The notes beneath the pieces are model-generated. The model searched no databases and was not told the origin of the DNA. It saw only the letters and a list, made by a program, of their open reading frames with translations. A program made the position numbers and the translations under genes. This document shows, piece by piece, positions 53,003 through 63,026 of a stretch of 64,000 nt of DNA (position 1 is its first letter; each line of letters begins with the position of its first letter). Origin of the DNA: Oxalobacteraceae bacterium OTU3CINTB1 (GTDB lineage: Bacteria > Pseudomonadota > Gammaproteobacteria > Burkholderiales > Burkholderiaceae_D); NCBI GenBank assembly GCA_024123955.1, contig CP099652.1:3100001-3164000 (forward strand), written 5' to 3'.

Positions 53003-56000
53003 ATGAACAAGCAAATGAACAAGCACATGAGCAAGCACATCTTCCCGTCGCCGGCGTCGCTGTTGGCCGTAGTGCAGTCTGCGGCGCTGGCTGTGATGAT
53101 GGCCTTGGCGCCATCCGCCGTCATCGCCGCCGCCACCCAGATCGCCCAGGTGCCGCTGCTCAATATCACCGGCACCGGCACGGTCAAACCCAATCTGATG
53201 CTGCTGTTCGATAATTCCGGCTCGATGGAGCAGACCTACACCCCGGATTACGTCAACGACAGCCTGTGCCGCAGCGGCGCCACCTTGCAGTCCGGCACGA
53301 CCGTGTGCGCGGTCGGCCACCCGCCGTTCATGAGCCCGGATTTCAACAAGCAATACTACAACCCGGCGATACGCTATCTGGTGCCGATCAAGGCCGACGG
53401 CAGCTTTTATCCCGAGCAAAACCGCGCCAACACCACCGACTGGACCTCGGTCAGCGGCGACGGTTTCGGCGCCAGCAAGCGCGACCTGGCCGGCGCCACC
53501 GTCACCGCCAACCTCAACCTGGTGACCGGCTTTCCGGACCTGCGCTGGTGCGCCGGCGGCACCTGCCGGGCCAACACCTCCAGCTATACCTATCCGGACG
53601 CGACCTACCAGACCGCCAGCGCCGTCACCACCGGGCCTTACTACTACACCATCGGCGTCGGCCAGTTCTGCACCGACGACACGATGAAGGTGTGCCAATC
53701 GACCGCCGTCGGGGCGACGGCGCCGGCCGGCTATCCGGTGCCGGTCAAGGTGCGCTGGTGCAGCGACCGGCTGTTGACCCAGTGCCAGGGCAAGCGGGTC
53801 GGCGCCTTCATTTATCCCGGCTATTCGGCGCCGGCCGGCGCGGTGGCCGCCTACGGCACCATCGCCATCGGCGCCTCGGCCACGGCGACCTCGATGACCA
53901 TCACCGGCGTGACGCTGACCGATGCCGGCGGCGTCCAGACCAGCCTGACCAATACCACCATCACCGCCGCCGCCGGCACCAACAGCGCCACCAAGCAGCA
54001 GACGGTGGCCAGCGCGCTGGCCGCCAACATCATCGCCACCAGCAACCCCACGCAAAAGCAGATGTTGGCCTGCGTGCGCACGCCCACCAGCCAGTCCAAC
54101 GTGCCCGCCTGCAGTGTGTTCGGCATCACCCTGGCCTCCGACAACATCGTCGCGGTGGTGCCGGTGAACTGCACGGGCACGCCGAAGAGCGTCGCCGGCT
54201 GCGTCGTCGTCAGCGACGGCTCGCGCGCCGGCTGGGGCCTGTCAGTGACCGCGCCGCAGGCGGTGGTCACCGCGATGGTGCCGGCCAAGTCGGTGATCAC
54301 CTTCGCCGGGACCAATACGGCCAACGGCTCCGGCCAGAACGCCATCCTGCGCAACCTGTCGCTGGGGACGACCGTGCTGGTTGGCGGCAGCAGCGGCGGC
54401 AACCCGCCTTACCTGAACATGGGCCGCAACCGCAGTCCCAGCTATGTGGCCGGCGCGCTGGCCGGCGAGATCGGCGTGACCGGCGCCATCCGCGCCTATC
54501 TGGGCGGCCACGCGCTGTGCCCGGGGCTGACGGACGCCAGCGTCTGCCTGCTGGATTACGGCGCCACGTCCAACGCCGCCGCGATCAGCAATTTCACGAT
54601 GGACAACCAGGGCGGCGTGACGTGGACGCGCGGTGCGACCGGCGGTTACCAGGCCGCCGTCAACGACGGCATTCCGACCTCGACGGCGGCCATCTCGGCC
54701 GGATCGAGCGCGCCCAATCCCTTCGTGCGGGTCGACATCGTCAGCGGCCGGACCTATCCGAAGAGCGCCGACCGCGTCGATTGCGCCGGCGCCAGTTGCA
54801 GCTACGACGAGGAGATGACCAATTTCGCCAACTGGTACGTCTACTATAAAAGCCGGCTGCAAATGATGAAGACGTCGGTCGGCCTGGCCTTCGCGGCCAT
54901 CACCGGCAACTACAAGGTCGGCTACGTCAAACTGTCGAACGCCGGCTCCGGCCAGGCGATCGACCAGAAGCCGGCCGACTTCACCGGCACCGCCCGCACC
55001 AACTGGTACACCAATCTGTACACCACCACCACCTCCGGCTCGACGCCGATCCGCACCGCGATGGACAACGTCGGCCGCATGTTCGGCAACCTGGCGCCCT
55101 ACAACTACGGCACCGGCCAGGAGGTCGTGCAATATCCCTGCCAGCAAAACTTCCTGATCCTGACCACCGACGGCTACTGGAACGGCAGCACCACCAACAA
55201 CGTGGTCAACAACGACAACGTGGAGAACCCGGCGCGTTTCTGCACCCAGGCGCGCGGCTGCGTCGACGGCAGGACGCAAGGGCAGCCATCGATCGCCGAC
55301 GTCGCGCTGCACTGGTACAACGGCGGCTCCAGCACCACCACGGTGTCGCTGCGCCCGGCGCTGGAGCCGGACATGACGCGCCCCGGCTCGGTGCCGGCCG
55401 GCCCCGGCGAGAACACCCACCTGCACATGAATACCTACACGCTCGGCCTTGGCGTGGACGGCGTCATGACTTACGAGCGCAATTACGACACTGCGGCCAG
55501 GCCCGGCGGCGATTTCTACAACCTGGTCACCGGCCTCACCACCGGCTGTCCGTGGAACGGCAACGGCGCCTACGTCTGGCCCGATCCGGCCACCGCCAGC
55601 ACCGCCAACACGGTGCAGGAGCGGGTCGACGATTTGTGGCACGCGGCCATCAACGGTCACGGCAAGTACTTCAGCGCGCAGGAGCCCAAGGAGGTCATCA
55701 GCGGCCTGAGCGAGGCGCTGTCGAACATGCAGGTGCGCAGCGGCGCGGCGGCGGCGGCCGCCACCTCGACGCCGAACATCACCCGCACCGATAACGATAT
55801 CTTCTCCGACACCTTCACCACGGTGAAATGGTACGGCGAGCTGTCCAATCAGAAGATCGACATCACCAACGGCGACGTCATCCCGACGCCGGTCTGGACC
55901 ACCAGCAGTACCCTGGGCAAGCGCGTGGCAGGCGGCACCGACACGCGCCGCATCTACATGATGAATCCGGCGGGCGCGCCCGGCGGCGACCTGCTCGATT

Positions 56001-57739
56001 TCCGCTTCGCCAACATGACCGGCATCACCGCCGGCTGGTTCAGCAACAAATGCGCGGCGCTGGCCCAGTGCACCTTGCTGTCGGCCCCCGACCGGGCCAT
56101 CGTCAACGACGGCAACAACCTGGTCAACTGGCTGCGGGGGCAGCAGCAGCACGCCGACGACAACCTGTTCCGCGCCTATACGATGACGCCGGACGATCCG
56201 GGCGCGCCCTCGACGCCGATTCCTATCGTGCTGGGCGACATCGCCTCGTCCAAGCCGGCCTTCGTGCGCGCGCCGCTGGCCGAGTATCCGGATAGCGACT
56301 ACGACGCCTACAAGGACAAATACGGCAATCCGGCCAGTCCGGGCTACCGCGCCGGCACGGTGTACACCGCCGCCAACGATGGCATGCTGCATGCGTTCAA
56401 CGCCCAAAACGGCGAGGAGGTGTGGGCCTACGTGCCGCGCATCACGATGAAAAAGCTGCACGCGCAGGCCAGCACCACCTACGGCACCAACCACCAGTAC
56501 ACCACCGACGGCTCGCCCGAGGTGGCCGACGTCAAGGTGGACACGCCGTCAGGCAAGCAGTGGCGCACCATCCTGGTGGCCGGCCTGAACGGCGGCGGCC
56601 GCGGCTACTACGCGCTCGATGTCACCGACACAGGCGCCGCGCCCAGGCAGTTGTGGGAGTTTTGCGCCGATCCGGCCGTCTGCGCGCTCAACGATCCCGA
56701 TTTGGGGCTGACCTTCGGCAACCCGCAGTTCGGCACCTTGGCCGACGGCCGCTGGGTGGTGTTCGTCACCTCCGGCTACAACAACATCACCGGCACGGAC
56801 GGCGTCAGCGGCGGCGACGGCAAGGGCTACCTGTACATCCTGGACGCCTACACCGGCCAGTTGCTGAAAAAGGTCGGCACCAATTCCGGCGATGCCGTGA
56901 CGCCGTCCGGGCTGGCCAAGATCACCGCCATTTCCGACGACCCGGGTTCGGACCCTAAGGCGACCTATATCTATGGCGGCGACAACCAGGGCCAGATGTG
57001 GCGCTTCGACCTGACGGCCGCCAGCGGAGCGGTGTCGGTGATCAAGATGGGCGACGCCGGCGTCACCAAGCCGATCACCACCCGTCCCGACGTGACCATG
57101 TGCGGCGTGCAGACGACCAGCACCGCCGGCGGCGTGACCACCACCAGCATGCGGGGCGTGCGGGTGGTGCTGTACGGCACCGGGCGCCTGCTCGATATTC
57201 CGGACACGTCCAGCACCGCGATCCAGAGCCTGTACCTGCTCAAGGACAGCGGCGTGCCGATCAGCAATGTGCGCGGCGCGACCATGGTGCAACAGACGCT
57301 CAGCCTGCTCGGTTCGAGCAGCAACACCAGCAACTATGCGATCACCAGCAACCCGGTCGACCTGTCGCAGAAGGACGGCTGGTTCTTCGACTGGTCGCTG
57401 GTCCCCGGCGAGCGCATGAACCTGGACCCGCAGATCGTCAGCGGCGTGGCCAACGTGGTGACCAACCTGCCGACGTCCTCGTCGTCTTGTTCCGTAGGCG
57501 GTTCGAGCAACCTGTACCAGGTTAATGTCTGCAACGGCCACGCGATCGGCACCCAGCCGGCCGGCATCACGTTATCGAGCACCTCGGCGGCGGTCGGCTT
57601 CATCATCGTGCGCCTGCCGAGCGGCCAGCTCAAGCTGATCTCGACGCTGGCCGACGGCCGCAAGGTGGTCAACGAGGGGCAGGAGGAGGCCGCCGCCGAG
57701 GCGCACCGGGTGGGCTGGCGCCGGGTCCGGGGCGAATAA
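53003..57739 (+). CDS. pilY1: Type IV pilus tip/biogenesis protein PilY1
   Basis: The 1578-residue exported protein has a signal peptide (about 1-43). A von Willebrand A-like region follows with the MIDAS motif DNSGSM (Asp70, Ser72, Ser74) and long inserts. The C-terminal PilY1 beta-propeller (about 1060-1530) has GTVYTAANDGMLHAFNAQNG, EEVWAYVPR and GGDNQGQMWRFDL. A calcium-binding loop of the Asp-rich type occurs near 1097-1105 (DSDYDAYKD). PilY1 caps the minor-pilin complex and affects adhesion and surface sensing. A 5' extension to 52781 overlapping pilX is a chance frame. Confidence 0.95.
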   Translation: MNKQMNKHMSKHIFPSPASLLAVVQSAALAVMMALAPSAVIAAATQIAQVPLLNITGTGTVKPNLMLLFDNSGSMEQTYTPDYVNDSLCRSGATLQSGTTVCAVGHPPFMSPDFNKQYYNPAIRYLVPIKADGSFYPEQNRANTTDWTSVSGDGFGASKRDLAGATVTANLNLVTGFPDLRWCAGGTCRANTSSYTYPDATYQTASAVTTGPYYYTIGVGQFCTDDTMKVCQSTAVGATAPAGYPVPVKVRWCSDRLLTQCQGKRVGAFIYPGYSAPAGAVAAYGTIAIGASATATSMTITGVTLTDAGGVQTSLTNTTITAAAGTNSATKQQTVASALAANIIATSNPTQKQMLACVRTPTSQSNVPACSVFGITLASDNIVAVVPVNCTGTPKSVAGCVVVSDGSRAGWGLSVTAPQAVVTAMVPAKSVITFAGTNTANGSGQNAILRNLSLGTTVLVGGSSGGNPPYLNMGRNRSPSYVAGALAGEIGVTGAIRAYLGGHALCPGLTDASVCLLDYGATSNAAAISNFTMDNQGGVTWTRGATGGYQAAVNDGIPTSTAAISAGSSAPNPFVRVDIVSGRTYPKSADRVDCAGASCSYDEEMTNFANWYVYYKSRLQMMKTSVGLAFAAITGNYKVGYVKLSNAGSGQAIDQKPADFTGTARTNWYTNLYTTTTSGSTPIRTAMDNVGRMFGNLAPYNYGTGQEVVQYPCQQNFLILTTDGYWNGSTTNNVVNNDNVENPARFCTQARGCVDGRTQGQPSIADVALHWYNGGSSTTTVSLRPALEPDMTRPGSVPAGPGENTHLHMNTYTLGLGVDGVMTYERNYDTAARPGGDFYNLVTGLTTGCPWNGNGAYVWPDPATASTANTVQERVDDLWHAAINGHGKYFSAQEPKEVISGLSEALSNMQVRSGAAAAAATSTPNITRTDNDIFSDTFTTVKWYGELSNQKIDITNGDVIPTPVWTTSSTLGKRVAGGTDTRRIYMMNPAGAPGGDLLDFRFANMTGITAGWFSNKCAALAQCTLLSAPDRAIVNDGNNLVNWLRGQQQHADDNLFRAYTMTPDDPGAPSTPIPIVLGDIASSKPAFVRAPLAEYPDSDYDAYKDKYGNPASPGYRAGTVYTAANDGMLHAFNAQNGEEVWAYVPRITMKKLHAQASTTYGTNHQYTTDGSPEVADVKVDTPSGKQWRTILVAGLNGGGRGYYALDVTDTGAAPRQLWEFCADPAVCALNDPDLGLTFGNPQFGTLADGRWVVFVTSGYNNITGTDGVSGGDGKGYLYILDAYTGQLLKKVGTNSGDAVTPSGLAKITAISDDPGSDPKATYIYGGDNQGQMWRFDLTAASGAVSVIKMGDAGVTKPITTRPDVTMCGVQTTSTAGGVTTTSMRGVRVVLYGTGRLLDIPDTSSTAIQSLYLLKDSGVPISNVRGATMVQQTLSLLGSSSNTSNYAITSNPVDLSQKDGWFFDWSLVPGERMNLDPQIVSGVANVVTNLPTSSSSCSVGGSSNLYQVNVCNGHAIGTQPAGITLSSTSAAVGFIIVRLPSGQLKLISTLADGRKVVNEGQEEAAAEAHRVGWRRVRGE

Positions 57740-57863
57740 TCGCCGGCCGGAGCGGGGCGGCGGCAGCCGCAGTGGCCCCGCCGGCCCGTGAAACAATTCA
57801 CACGGCAGAGCCAAGTGCCGGTAAAATCGAGGGTTTTGCAGAACCGCCTTAGATCGCGAACAA
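57740..57863 (+). other. pilY1-prfC intergenic region with GC-rich hairpin
   Basis: The first 50 bp form a long GC-rich inverted repeat (ggccggagcggggc paired with gccccgccggcc) without a T run, a possible weak end of the pilus operon. No other element is seen. Confidence 0.4.
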
Positions 57864-59531
57864 ATGGTCAACGATATCGAAACCGCAATACCCGAAAATA
57901 ACGACGACGCGGCCCCGGCGGCCAGCGCCAAAACGCCTGCGCTGATCGCGCGCGAAGTGCAGCGCCGCCGCACCTTCGGCATCATTTCCCACCCCGACGC
58001 GGGTAAGACCACGCTGACCGAAAAGCTGCTGCTGTTCTCGGGCGCGATCCAGATGGCCGGTACCGTCAAGGCCCGTAAATCGGGCCGCCACGCGACCTCG
58101 GACTGGATGGAGATCGAGAAGCAGCGCGGCATTTCGGTGGCCTCGTCGGTGATGCAGTTCGAATTCCGCGACCACGTGGTCAACCTGCTCGACACCCCGG
58201 GTCACCAGGACTTCTCGGAAGATACCTACCGCGTGCTGACGGCGGTCGACTCGGCGCTGATGGTGATCGACGCCGCCAAGGGTGTGGAGGCGCAGACCAT
58301 CAAGCTGCTGGCCGTCTGCCGCATGCGCAATACGCCGATCGTCACCTTCATGAACAAGATGGACCGCGAGACGCGCGATCCGCTGGAACTGCTCGACGAG
58401 CTGGAATCGGTGCTCAAGATCCAGTGCGCGCCGGTGACCTGGCCTATCGGCATGGGCAAGAACTTCCGCGGCGTGTACCACCTGCTGAACGACGAGATCA
58501 TGCTGTTCAAGGCGGGTGAAGAGAAGGCCGACGGCGCCTTCGAGATCATCAAGGGCATCGACAATCCGCGCCTGCAGGAGATGTTCCCGCTGGAGATGGA
58601 CCAGTTGCGCATGGAAGTGGAGCTGGTCAACGGCGCCTCGCATCCGTTCGACCTGGAGCAGTTCCTGTCGGGCGTGCAGACGCCGGTGTTCTTCGGCTCC
58701 GCGATCAACAACTTCGGCGTGCGCGAGATTCTGTCGGCGCTGGTCGACTGGGCCCCGGCGCCGCGCGAGCGCGACGCCACGGTGCGTTCGGTCGATCCGA
58801 AGGAGCAGCCGTTCACCGGTTTCGTGTTCAAGATCCAGGCCAATATGGACCCGGCCCACCGCGACCGCATCGCCTTCCTGCGCGTCTGCTCGGGACGTTT
58901 CGAGCGCGGCATGAAGGTCAAACATTTGCGCCTCGGGCGCGAGATCAAGGTGTCGTCGGTGGTGACGTTCATGGCGTCGTCGCGCGAGCAGGTGGAAGAG
59001 GCGTACGCCGGCGACATCATCGGCCTGCCGAACCACGGCAATATGCAGATCGGCGACTCGTTCTCCGAGGGCGAGCTGTTGACCTTCACCGGGATTCCTT
59101 ACTTCGCGCCGGACTTCTTCCGTTCGGTGCGGATCCGTAATCCGCTCAAGATCAAGCAGCTGCACAAGGGTTTGCAGCAGCTGGGCGAGGAGGGAGCGGT
59201 ACAGGTCTTCAAGCCGGTGCAGGGCGGCGAGCTGGTCCTGGGCGCGGTCGGCGTGCTGCAGTTCGAGGTGGTGGCGAGTCGTCTGCTCAACGAGTACGGC
59301 GTCGACGCCGTATTCGAAGGCACCAGCATCAGCAGCGCGCGCTGGATTTCCAGCGACGACAAGAAGGCGCTGGCCGACTTCGAGAACGCGCTGGGCCACA
59401 ACGTCGCCTACGACGCCGCCGGCAACATGGCCTACCTGGCCACGTCCAGCGTCAATCTGCGCTTGACCGAGGAGCGCTGGCCTAAGCTGAAGTTCCACGC
59501 CACGCGCGAGCACTCGGCCAAGCTGGTGTAA
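57864..59531 (+). CDS. prfC: Peptide chain release factor 3
   Basis: GTPase that recycles RF1/RF2 from the ribosome. The 555-residue protein has G1 (SHPDAGKTT, 42-50), G3 (DTPGHQDF), G4 (NKMD) and the RF3 blocks [20 protein letters not shown] and [20 protein letters not shown]. The C-terminal domains follow ([40 protein letters not shown]). It ends 2 bp from the convergent nnrD stop. Confidence 0.97.
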   Translation: MVNDIETAIPENNDDAAPAASAKTPALIAREVQRRRTFGIISHPDAGKTTLTEKLLLFSGAIQMAGTVKARKSGRHATSDWMEIEKQRGISVASSVMQFEFRDHVVNLLDTPGHQDFSEDTYRVLTAVDSALMVIDAAKGVEAQTIKLLAVCRMRNTPIVTFMNKMDRETRDPLELLDELESVLKIQCAPVTWPIGMGKNFRGVYHLLNDEIMLFKAGEEKADGAFEIIKGIDNPRLQEMFPLEMDQLRMEVELVNGASHPFDLEQFLSGVQTPVFFGSAINNFGVREILSALVDWAPAPRERDATVRSVDPKEQPFTGFVFKIQANMDPAHRDRIAFLRVCSGRFERGMKVKHLRLGREIKVSSVVTFMASSREQVEEAYAGDIIGLPNHGNMQIGDSFSEGELLTFTGIPYFAPDFFRSVRIRNPLKIKQLHKGLQQLGEEGAVQVFKPVQGGELVLGAVGVLQFEVVASRLLNEYGVDAVFEGTSISSARWISSDDKKALADFENALGHNVAYDAAGNMAYLATSSVNLRLTEERWPKLKFHATREHSAKLV

Positions 59532-59533
59532 TA

Positions 59534-60511
59534 CTAATGCGCCGCGAGGGCCCGCAACAGCGCGGGCACCTCGCCGCTGATCTCGCGCGCCAGATAGCCC
59601 AGCGGTCCATGCCGCAGCGACAGCTGTTCCCCGGCCATCGCATGCAAGGCCACGCCCCAGGCGGCGGCTTGCTCCAACGCCGCGCCGCGCGCCGCCAGGC
59701 CCGCGATCAACCCCGCCAGCACATCGCCCGATCCCGAAATCGCCAACCCCGTATTGCCGCCCTCATGGCGCCAGCGTTTGCCCGACGGCGCGACGATCGT
59801 GGTGACCGCGCCCTTGAGCGCCACCACCGCTCCCCAATTGTCCGCCGCCTGCTGCGCCGCCAGTTCCGGCTGCGTGGCGATATCCTCTTTCTTCTCGCCT
59901 GTCAGCCCCGCCAGTTCGCCCGCGTGGGGCGTCAGCAGCACCGGACTATCGAAGCGGAAGCCGTCACGCACCAGGCACATGGCGCCGGCATCCAATACAA
60001 GCGGCGCGTGTGCGCAATGCGGAAGCAGCGACCGCACCAGCGCCGCGCTGGCCGCTTCGTCCTGCATGCCCGGACCGATCAACACCGCGCTGGCGCGCTC
60101 ACAGGCCTTGTACAGACTTGCGCAACCGTCGGCCACCAGCCCGCCGTCGGGCGTCTCGCCCAAGCCGATCACGCGCGCCTCCGGCAGCGCCACGCCGAGC
60201 GCCGGCGCCACGCTGACCGCGGTCGCGATGGTCAGCTTGCCGGCCCCCGCCCGCAGCGCGGCGGTCGCCGCCAGCAATAGCGCGCCGGGCATCTCCCGTG
60301 ACCCGGCCACGATCAGCACATGGCCGCGCACCTCCTTGTCGGCATCCGGCCCCGGCATCGGCAACTTCCAGTCGCGCAACGACCCAGCGGTAATAGCAAC
60401 TCCGGGGTCAGGTCCACCAATGCTACACGGGCTCGTCCCTACAGACTCGATACCCTCGGGCTCGTGTAGAAATGGTGGACCTGACCCCGGATTGGAATTG
60501 GTGGTATTCAT
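59534..60511 (-). CDS. nnrD: ADP-dependent NAD(P)H-hydrate dehydratase with in-frame repeat insertion
   Basis: The enzyme repairs damaged (hydrated) NAD(P)H. The 325-residue protein has the ribokinase-like CARKD fold, with GHVLIVAGSREMPGALLLAA, LTPHAGELAGLTGEKKEDI and the catalytic NTGLAISGSGDVLAGLIAG. No epimerase (NnrE) domain is fused. The ATG at 60511 overlaps the upstream phosphatase stop (ATGA). Codons 7-38 are exactly the 96-bp palindromic repeat (60398-60493), so the protein carries an added 32-residue segment between MNTTNS and AITAGSLRDW. It may instead start at an internal codon beyond the insert. Confidence 0.92.
   Translation of the reverse strand: MNTTNSNPGSGPPFLHEPEGIESVGTSPCSIGGPDPGVAITAGSLRDWKLPMPGPDADKEVRGHVLIVAGSREMPGALLLAATAALRAGAGKLTIATAVSVAPALGVALPEARVIGLGETPDGGLVADGCASLYKACERASAVLIGPGMQDEAASAALVRSLLPHCAHAPLVLDAGAMCLVRDGFRFDSPVLLTPHAGELAGLTGEKKEDIATQPELAAQQAADNWGAVVALKGAVTTIVAPSGKRWRHEGGNTGLAISGSGDVLAGLIAGLAARGAALEQAAAWGVALHAMAGEQLSLRHGPLGYLAREISGEVPALLRALAAH
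60398..60493. mobile_element. Palindromic MITE-like repeat, copy 3 (96 bp)
   Basis: Ends match the other two copies (aactccggggtcaggtccac; the right end has one base fewer). It lies inside the nnrD reading frame, has a length divisible by three and contains no stop in that frame. Confidence 0.85.
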
Positions 60512-61278
60512 GATTTCGGGGCGGCCGGCATGTCCGGCTGGTGGGTGACCGGCGTGCCGCTGTCTTCCAGCGGCGCGACGAAGTTGGCTTGCACCAGCGT
60601 CAGCTTGCCGTGCTTGCCGGCCTTGGGGTCGAAGCGGTATTCGGTGATGCCGCAGTTGGGCACGTCGCCCATGCGGTCGATCGCCAGGATGCCTTCCTCG
60701 TCGAGCCGCTCGAGCAGGTAGCGGAAGCAGTTGACGATCACCTGGTGGGCGACGATCAGCACCCGCTCGCCCCGGTATTCGCGGCTGATGGTGTCGAGCG
60801 TACTGCGCAGGCGCAGGATGACGTCGCACCAGCTTTCGCCGCCCGGCGGACGGAAATAGAATTTGCCCACGTGCTGGCGCTGCTCGGCCAGCTCCGGGTA
60901 TTTGTCGCGGATGCCCAGCGGCGTGAGGCGGTCGAGGATGCCGAACTCCTTTTCGCGCAGGCGCTCGTCGGCCACCACGGTGCTCAGGTTCTCGCGGCCC
61001 AGCTGATCGAGCACCGCGCTGGCGGTGGCGCGCGCGCGGATGTACGGCGAGAACAGCACCACCGTCGGCTGGCCGTCCGGTCCGAGCGCGCGGAACCAGC
61101 CGCCCAGCGCCTGCGCCTGGCGTTCGCCCAATGGCGACAACGGTACGTCGACGTCGCGCTCGGCGATGTCGATCAGGAACTGCGACGCGGCTTCGGCGGC
61201 GTCGCGCGCGACGTTGCCGGCGCTTTGGCCGTGCCGCACCAGCCAGATTTGATCAGGCCATTTTTGTTCGCGCTCCAT
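60508..61278 (-). CDS. Histidine phosphatase family protein
   Basis: The 256-residue protein has the phosphoglycerate-mutase-like catalytic motif LVRHGQSAGN (His16), FSPYIRARATASAVLDQLG, and the second histidine in VLIVAHQVIVNCFRYLL. The substrate is unknown. The start MEREQKWPDQ overlaps the xth stop by 1 bp, and the stop overlaps nnrD. It stands in a leftward group xth-phosphatase-nnrD. Confidence 0.9.
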   Translation of the reverse strand: MEREQKWPDQIWLVRHGQSAGNVARDAAEAASQFLIDIAERDVDVPLSPLGERQAQALGGWFRALGPDGQPTVVLFSPYIRARATASAVLDQLGRENLSTVVADERLREKEFGILDRLTPLGIRDKYPELAEQRQHVGKFYFRPPGGESWCDVILRLRSTLDTISREYRGERVLIVAHQVIVNCFRYLLERLDEEGILAIDRMGDVPNCGITEYRFDPKAGKHGKLTLVQANFVAPLEDSGTPVTHQPDMPAAPKS

Positions 61279-62063
61279 CACTTGCCTCCGTCGATATCGA
61301 GCTCGATCCACACCGGCGCGTGGTCGCTGGGTTTTTCGCGCCCGCGCACGTCGCGGTCGACCTCCGCCGCCTTCAACGACGGCGCCAGGTCGGGGCTGAG
61401 CAGCAGGTGGTCGATGCGCAGGCCGGCGTTGCGTCCATAGGCGTTGCGGAAGTAGTCCCAGAACGTGTAGATTGTCTCGCCCGGATGCATGGTGCGCAGC
61501 GCGTCGGTCCAGCCCTGCGCCAGCAGCCGGTGGAAGGCTTCGCGCACCTCGGGCCGGAACAGCGCGTCGTCGCCCCAGCGTTCCGGCTTGTAGACATCGA
61601 GCTCGGTGGGCATGACGTTGAAGTCGCCGGCGATCACCGTCGGCGTGCCGCTGTCGAGCAGGCGCGCCGAGTGCGTGATCAGCCGCTCGAACCATTTGAG
61701 CTTGTAGTCGAATTTGGGGCCGGGGGCGGGATTGCCGTTGGGGAGGTACAGCCCGGCGATCAGCACCCCGTTGACCACCGCTTCGATGTAGCGGCTTTGT
61801 TCGTCCTCGGGATCGCCCGGCAGGCCGCGCCCAACTTCGATCGGCGCCACGCCGCGCGCCAGGATGGCGACGCCGTTCCAGCTCTTTTGGCCGTGCCAGA
61901 CTGCCTGGTAGCCGGCTTCGTTGATCGCCGCCTCGGGGAATTTTTCCTGCGGCGCTTTGAGCTCCTGCAGGCAGACGGCGTCCGGCTGCGTCTCTTGCAG
62001 CCATTGGAGCAGGGCGGGCAGGCGGCTGCCGATGCCGTTGACGTTGAAGGTGGCGATACGCAT
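61278..62063 (-). CDS. xth: Exodeoxyribonuclease III
   Basis: AP endonuclease/3' exonuclease of base excision repair, 261 residues. It starts MRIATFNVNGIGSRL and has the catalytic blocks CLQELKA (metal-binding Glu), GDFNVMPTELDVY, YTFWDYFRNAYGRNAGLRID and SDHAPVWIELD (catalytic Asp-His). An ATG further upstream (62138) is not supported. Confidence 0.96.
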   Translation of the reverse strand: MRIATFNVNGIGSRLPALLQWLQETQPDAVCLQELKAPQEKFPEAAINEAGYQAVWHGQKSWNGVAILARGVAPIEVGRGLPGDPEDEQSRYIEAVVNGVLIAGLYLPNGNPAPGPKFDYKLKWFERLITHSARLLDSGTPTVIAGDFNVMPTELDVYKPERWGDDALFRPEVREAFHRLLAQGWTDALRTMHPGETIYTFWDYFRNAYGRNAGLRIDHLLLSPDLAPSLKAAEVDRDVRGREKPSDHAPVWIELDIDGGK

Positions 62064-62086
62064 GGATCTCCTTGTGTTTGGTTTGA

Positions 62087-62548
62087 CTACTCGTCGTGGA
62101 GCACGGTGATCTGGCCGTTCGCCTCCAGGAATATGCATTTCATTTCATCTAGCGAGCAGTTGGCCTCGCGCAGCGCCTGGTCGACGTCGCCCTTGGCCAC
62201 GTGGTTGCGGCGCATCGCGTCATGGAATACCTTGCCGTCGCGTCCCAGCAGCACCGCTTCGCCGTCGATGATGGCCGCGATCTTTTCGCTGCGCGAGGTG
62301 GCGACGGCGATCGCCACATTGAGCACGATCAAGGTCAGCGCCAGGATCAGCGCGCCCGGGATGGAATCGTCGCCGCCCGACAGCGAAGACGATACCGCCT
62401 CGCTCAGCAGCATGACCACCAGCAGGTCGAACGGCGTGAACTGGCCCACGGTGCGCTTGCCGGAAAAGCGCATCATGACCAGCAAGGCGATATACACGAT
62501 ACTCGCGCGCAAGACGAATTCCCACCATGGCAATTCCATGTCGAACAT
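62087..62548 (-). CDS. DUF421/YetF-like membrane protein
   Basis: The 153-residue protein has three helices in the first ~80 residues (VLRASIVYIALLVMMRFSGK, ALILALTLIVLNVAIAVATS) and the family signature GKRTVGQFTPFDLLVVMLLS. A small C-terminal domain follows (AIIDGEAVLLGRDGKVFHDA). The function of the family is not established. MELPWWEF three residues in is an alternative start. Confidence 0.88.
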   Translation of the reverse strand: MFDMELPWWEFVLRASIVYIALLVMMRFSGKRTVGQFTPFDLLVVMLLSEAVSSSLSGGDDSIPGALILALTLIVLNVAIAVATSRSEKIAAIIDGEAVLLGRDGKVFHDAMRRNHVAKGDVDQALREANCSLDEMKCIFLEANGQITVLHDE

Positions 62549-62692
62549 ACATTTCTCCAGTACGATTCTTCGAGCGATTTCATTGCATTATATGCAGCGC
62601 GCCACGGGCGTGGCGCGCCGGTGCGGGGCCAAATCGCGGCGGCGGTGAAGCAACGCACATAGCGTGGGCGGCCTCGCCACTAAGCTGTGCGC

Positions 62693-62944
62693 ATGCCCGA
62701 TTGGATCGATTTCTTGCAATGGCCAGCGATGGCGGTGACCGTGCTTGCCGCCTGGCTGGTCGCGTCCACCCGGCACACCCGGCGCAAGGCCGGGTTCTGG
62801 TGTTTTCTCGCCAGTAATGTGTTGTGGGTGGTGTGGGGGCTGCACGACGAGGCCTACGCGCTGATCGCGCTACAGCTGTGCCTGGTCGCCACGAATATCC
62901 GCGGCGCTTTCAAGAACGAAGACAAGCCCGCCGAAGAAAAATAA
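62693..62944 (+). CDS. Small inner-membrane protein of unknown function
   Basis: An 83-residue protein with three predicted helices (WPAMAVTVLAAWLVAST, AGFWCFLASNVLWVVWGL, AYALIALQLCLVATNI) and a charged tail. The pattern resembles small nutrient-channel or lipid A-associated membrane proteins, but I do not recognise a specific family. ATG at 62693 preferred to GTG at 62687. Confidence 0.65.
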   Translation: MPDWIDFLQWPAMAVTVLAAWLVASTRHTRRKAGFWCFLASNVLWVVWGLHDEAYALIALQLCLVATNIRGAFKNEDKPAEEK

Positions 62945-63026
62945 GCCGGTAAAAAAAGCAACATCGGGTTGCGGCTTGGTGTATTATCCGACTAATGCAC
63001 CAATACATAGAGCGATACAGCCTGCG

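Noticed and set aside
54242..56494. 750-codon open frame on the minus strand
   Set aside because: Wholly antisense to pilY1, without recognisable domains.
60508..62004. 498-residue reading of the phosphatase gene
   Set aside because: The 5' part is antisense-frame noise inside xth; the RHG motif lies just after the ATG at 61278.
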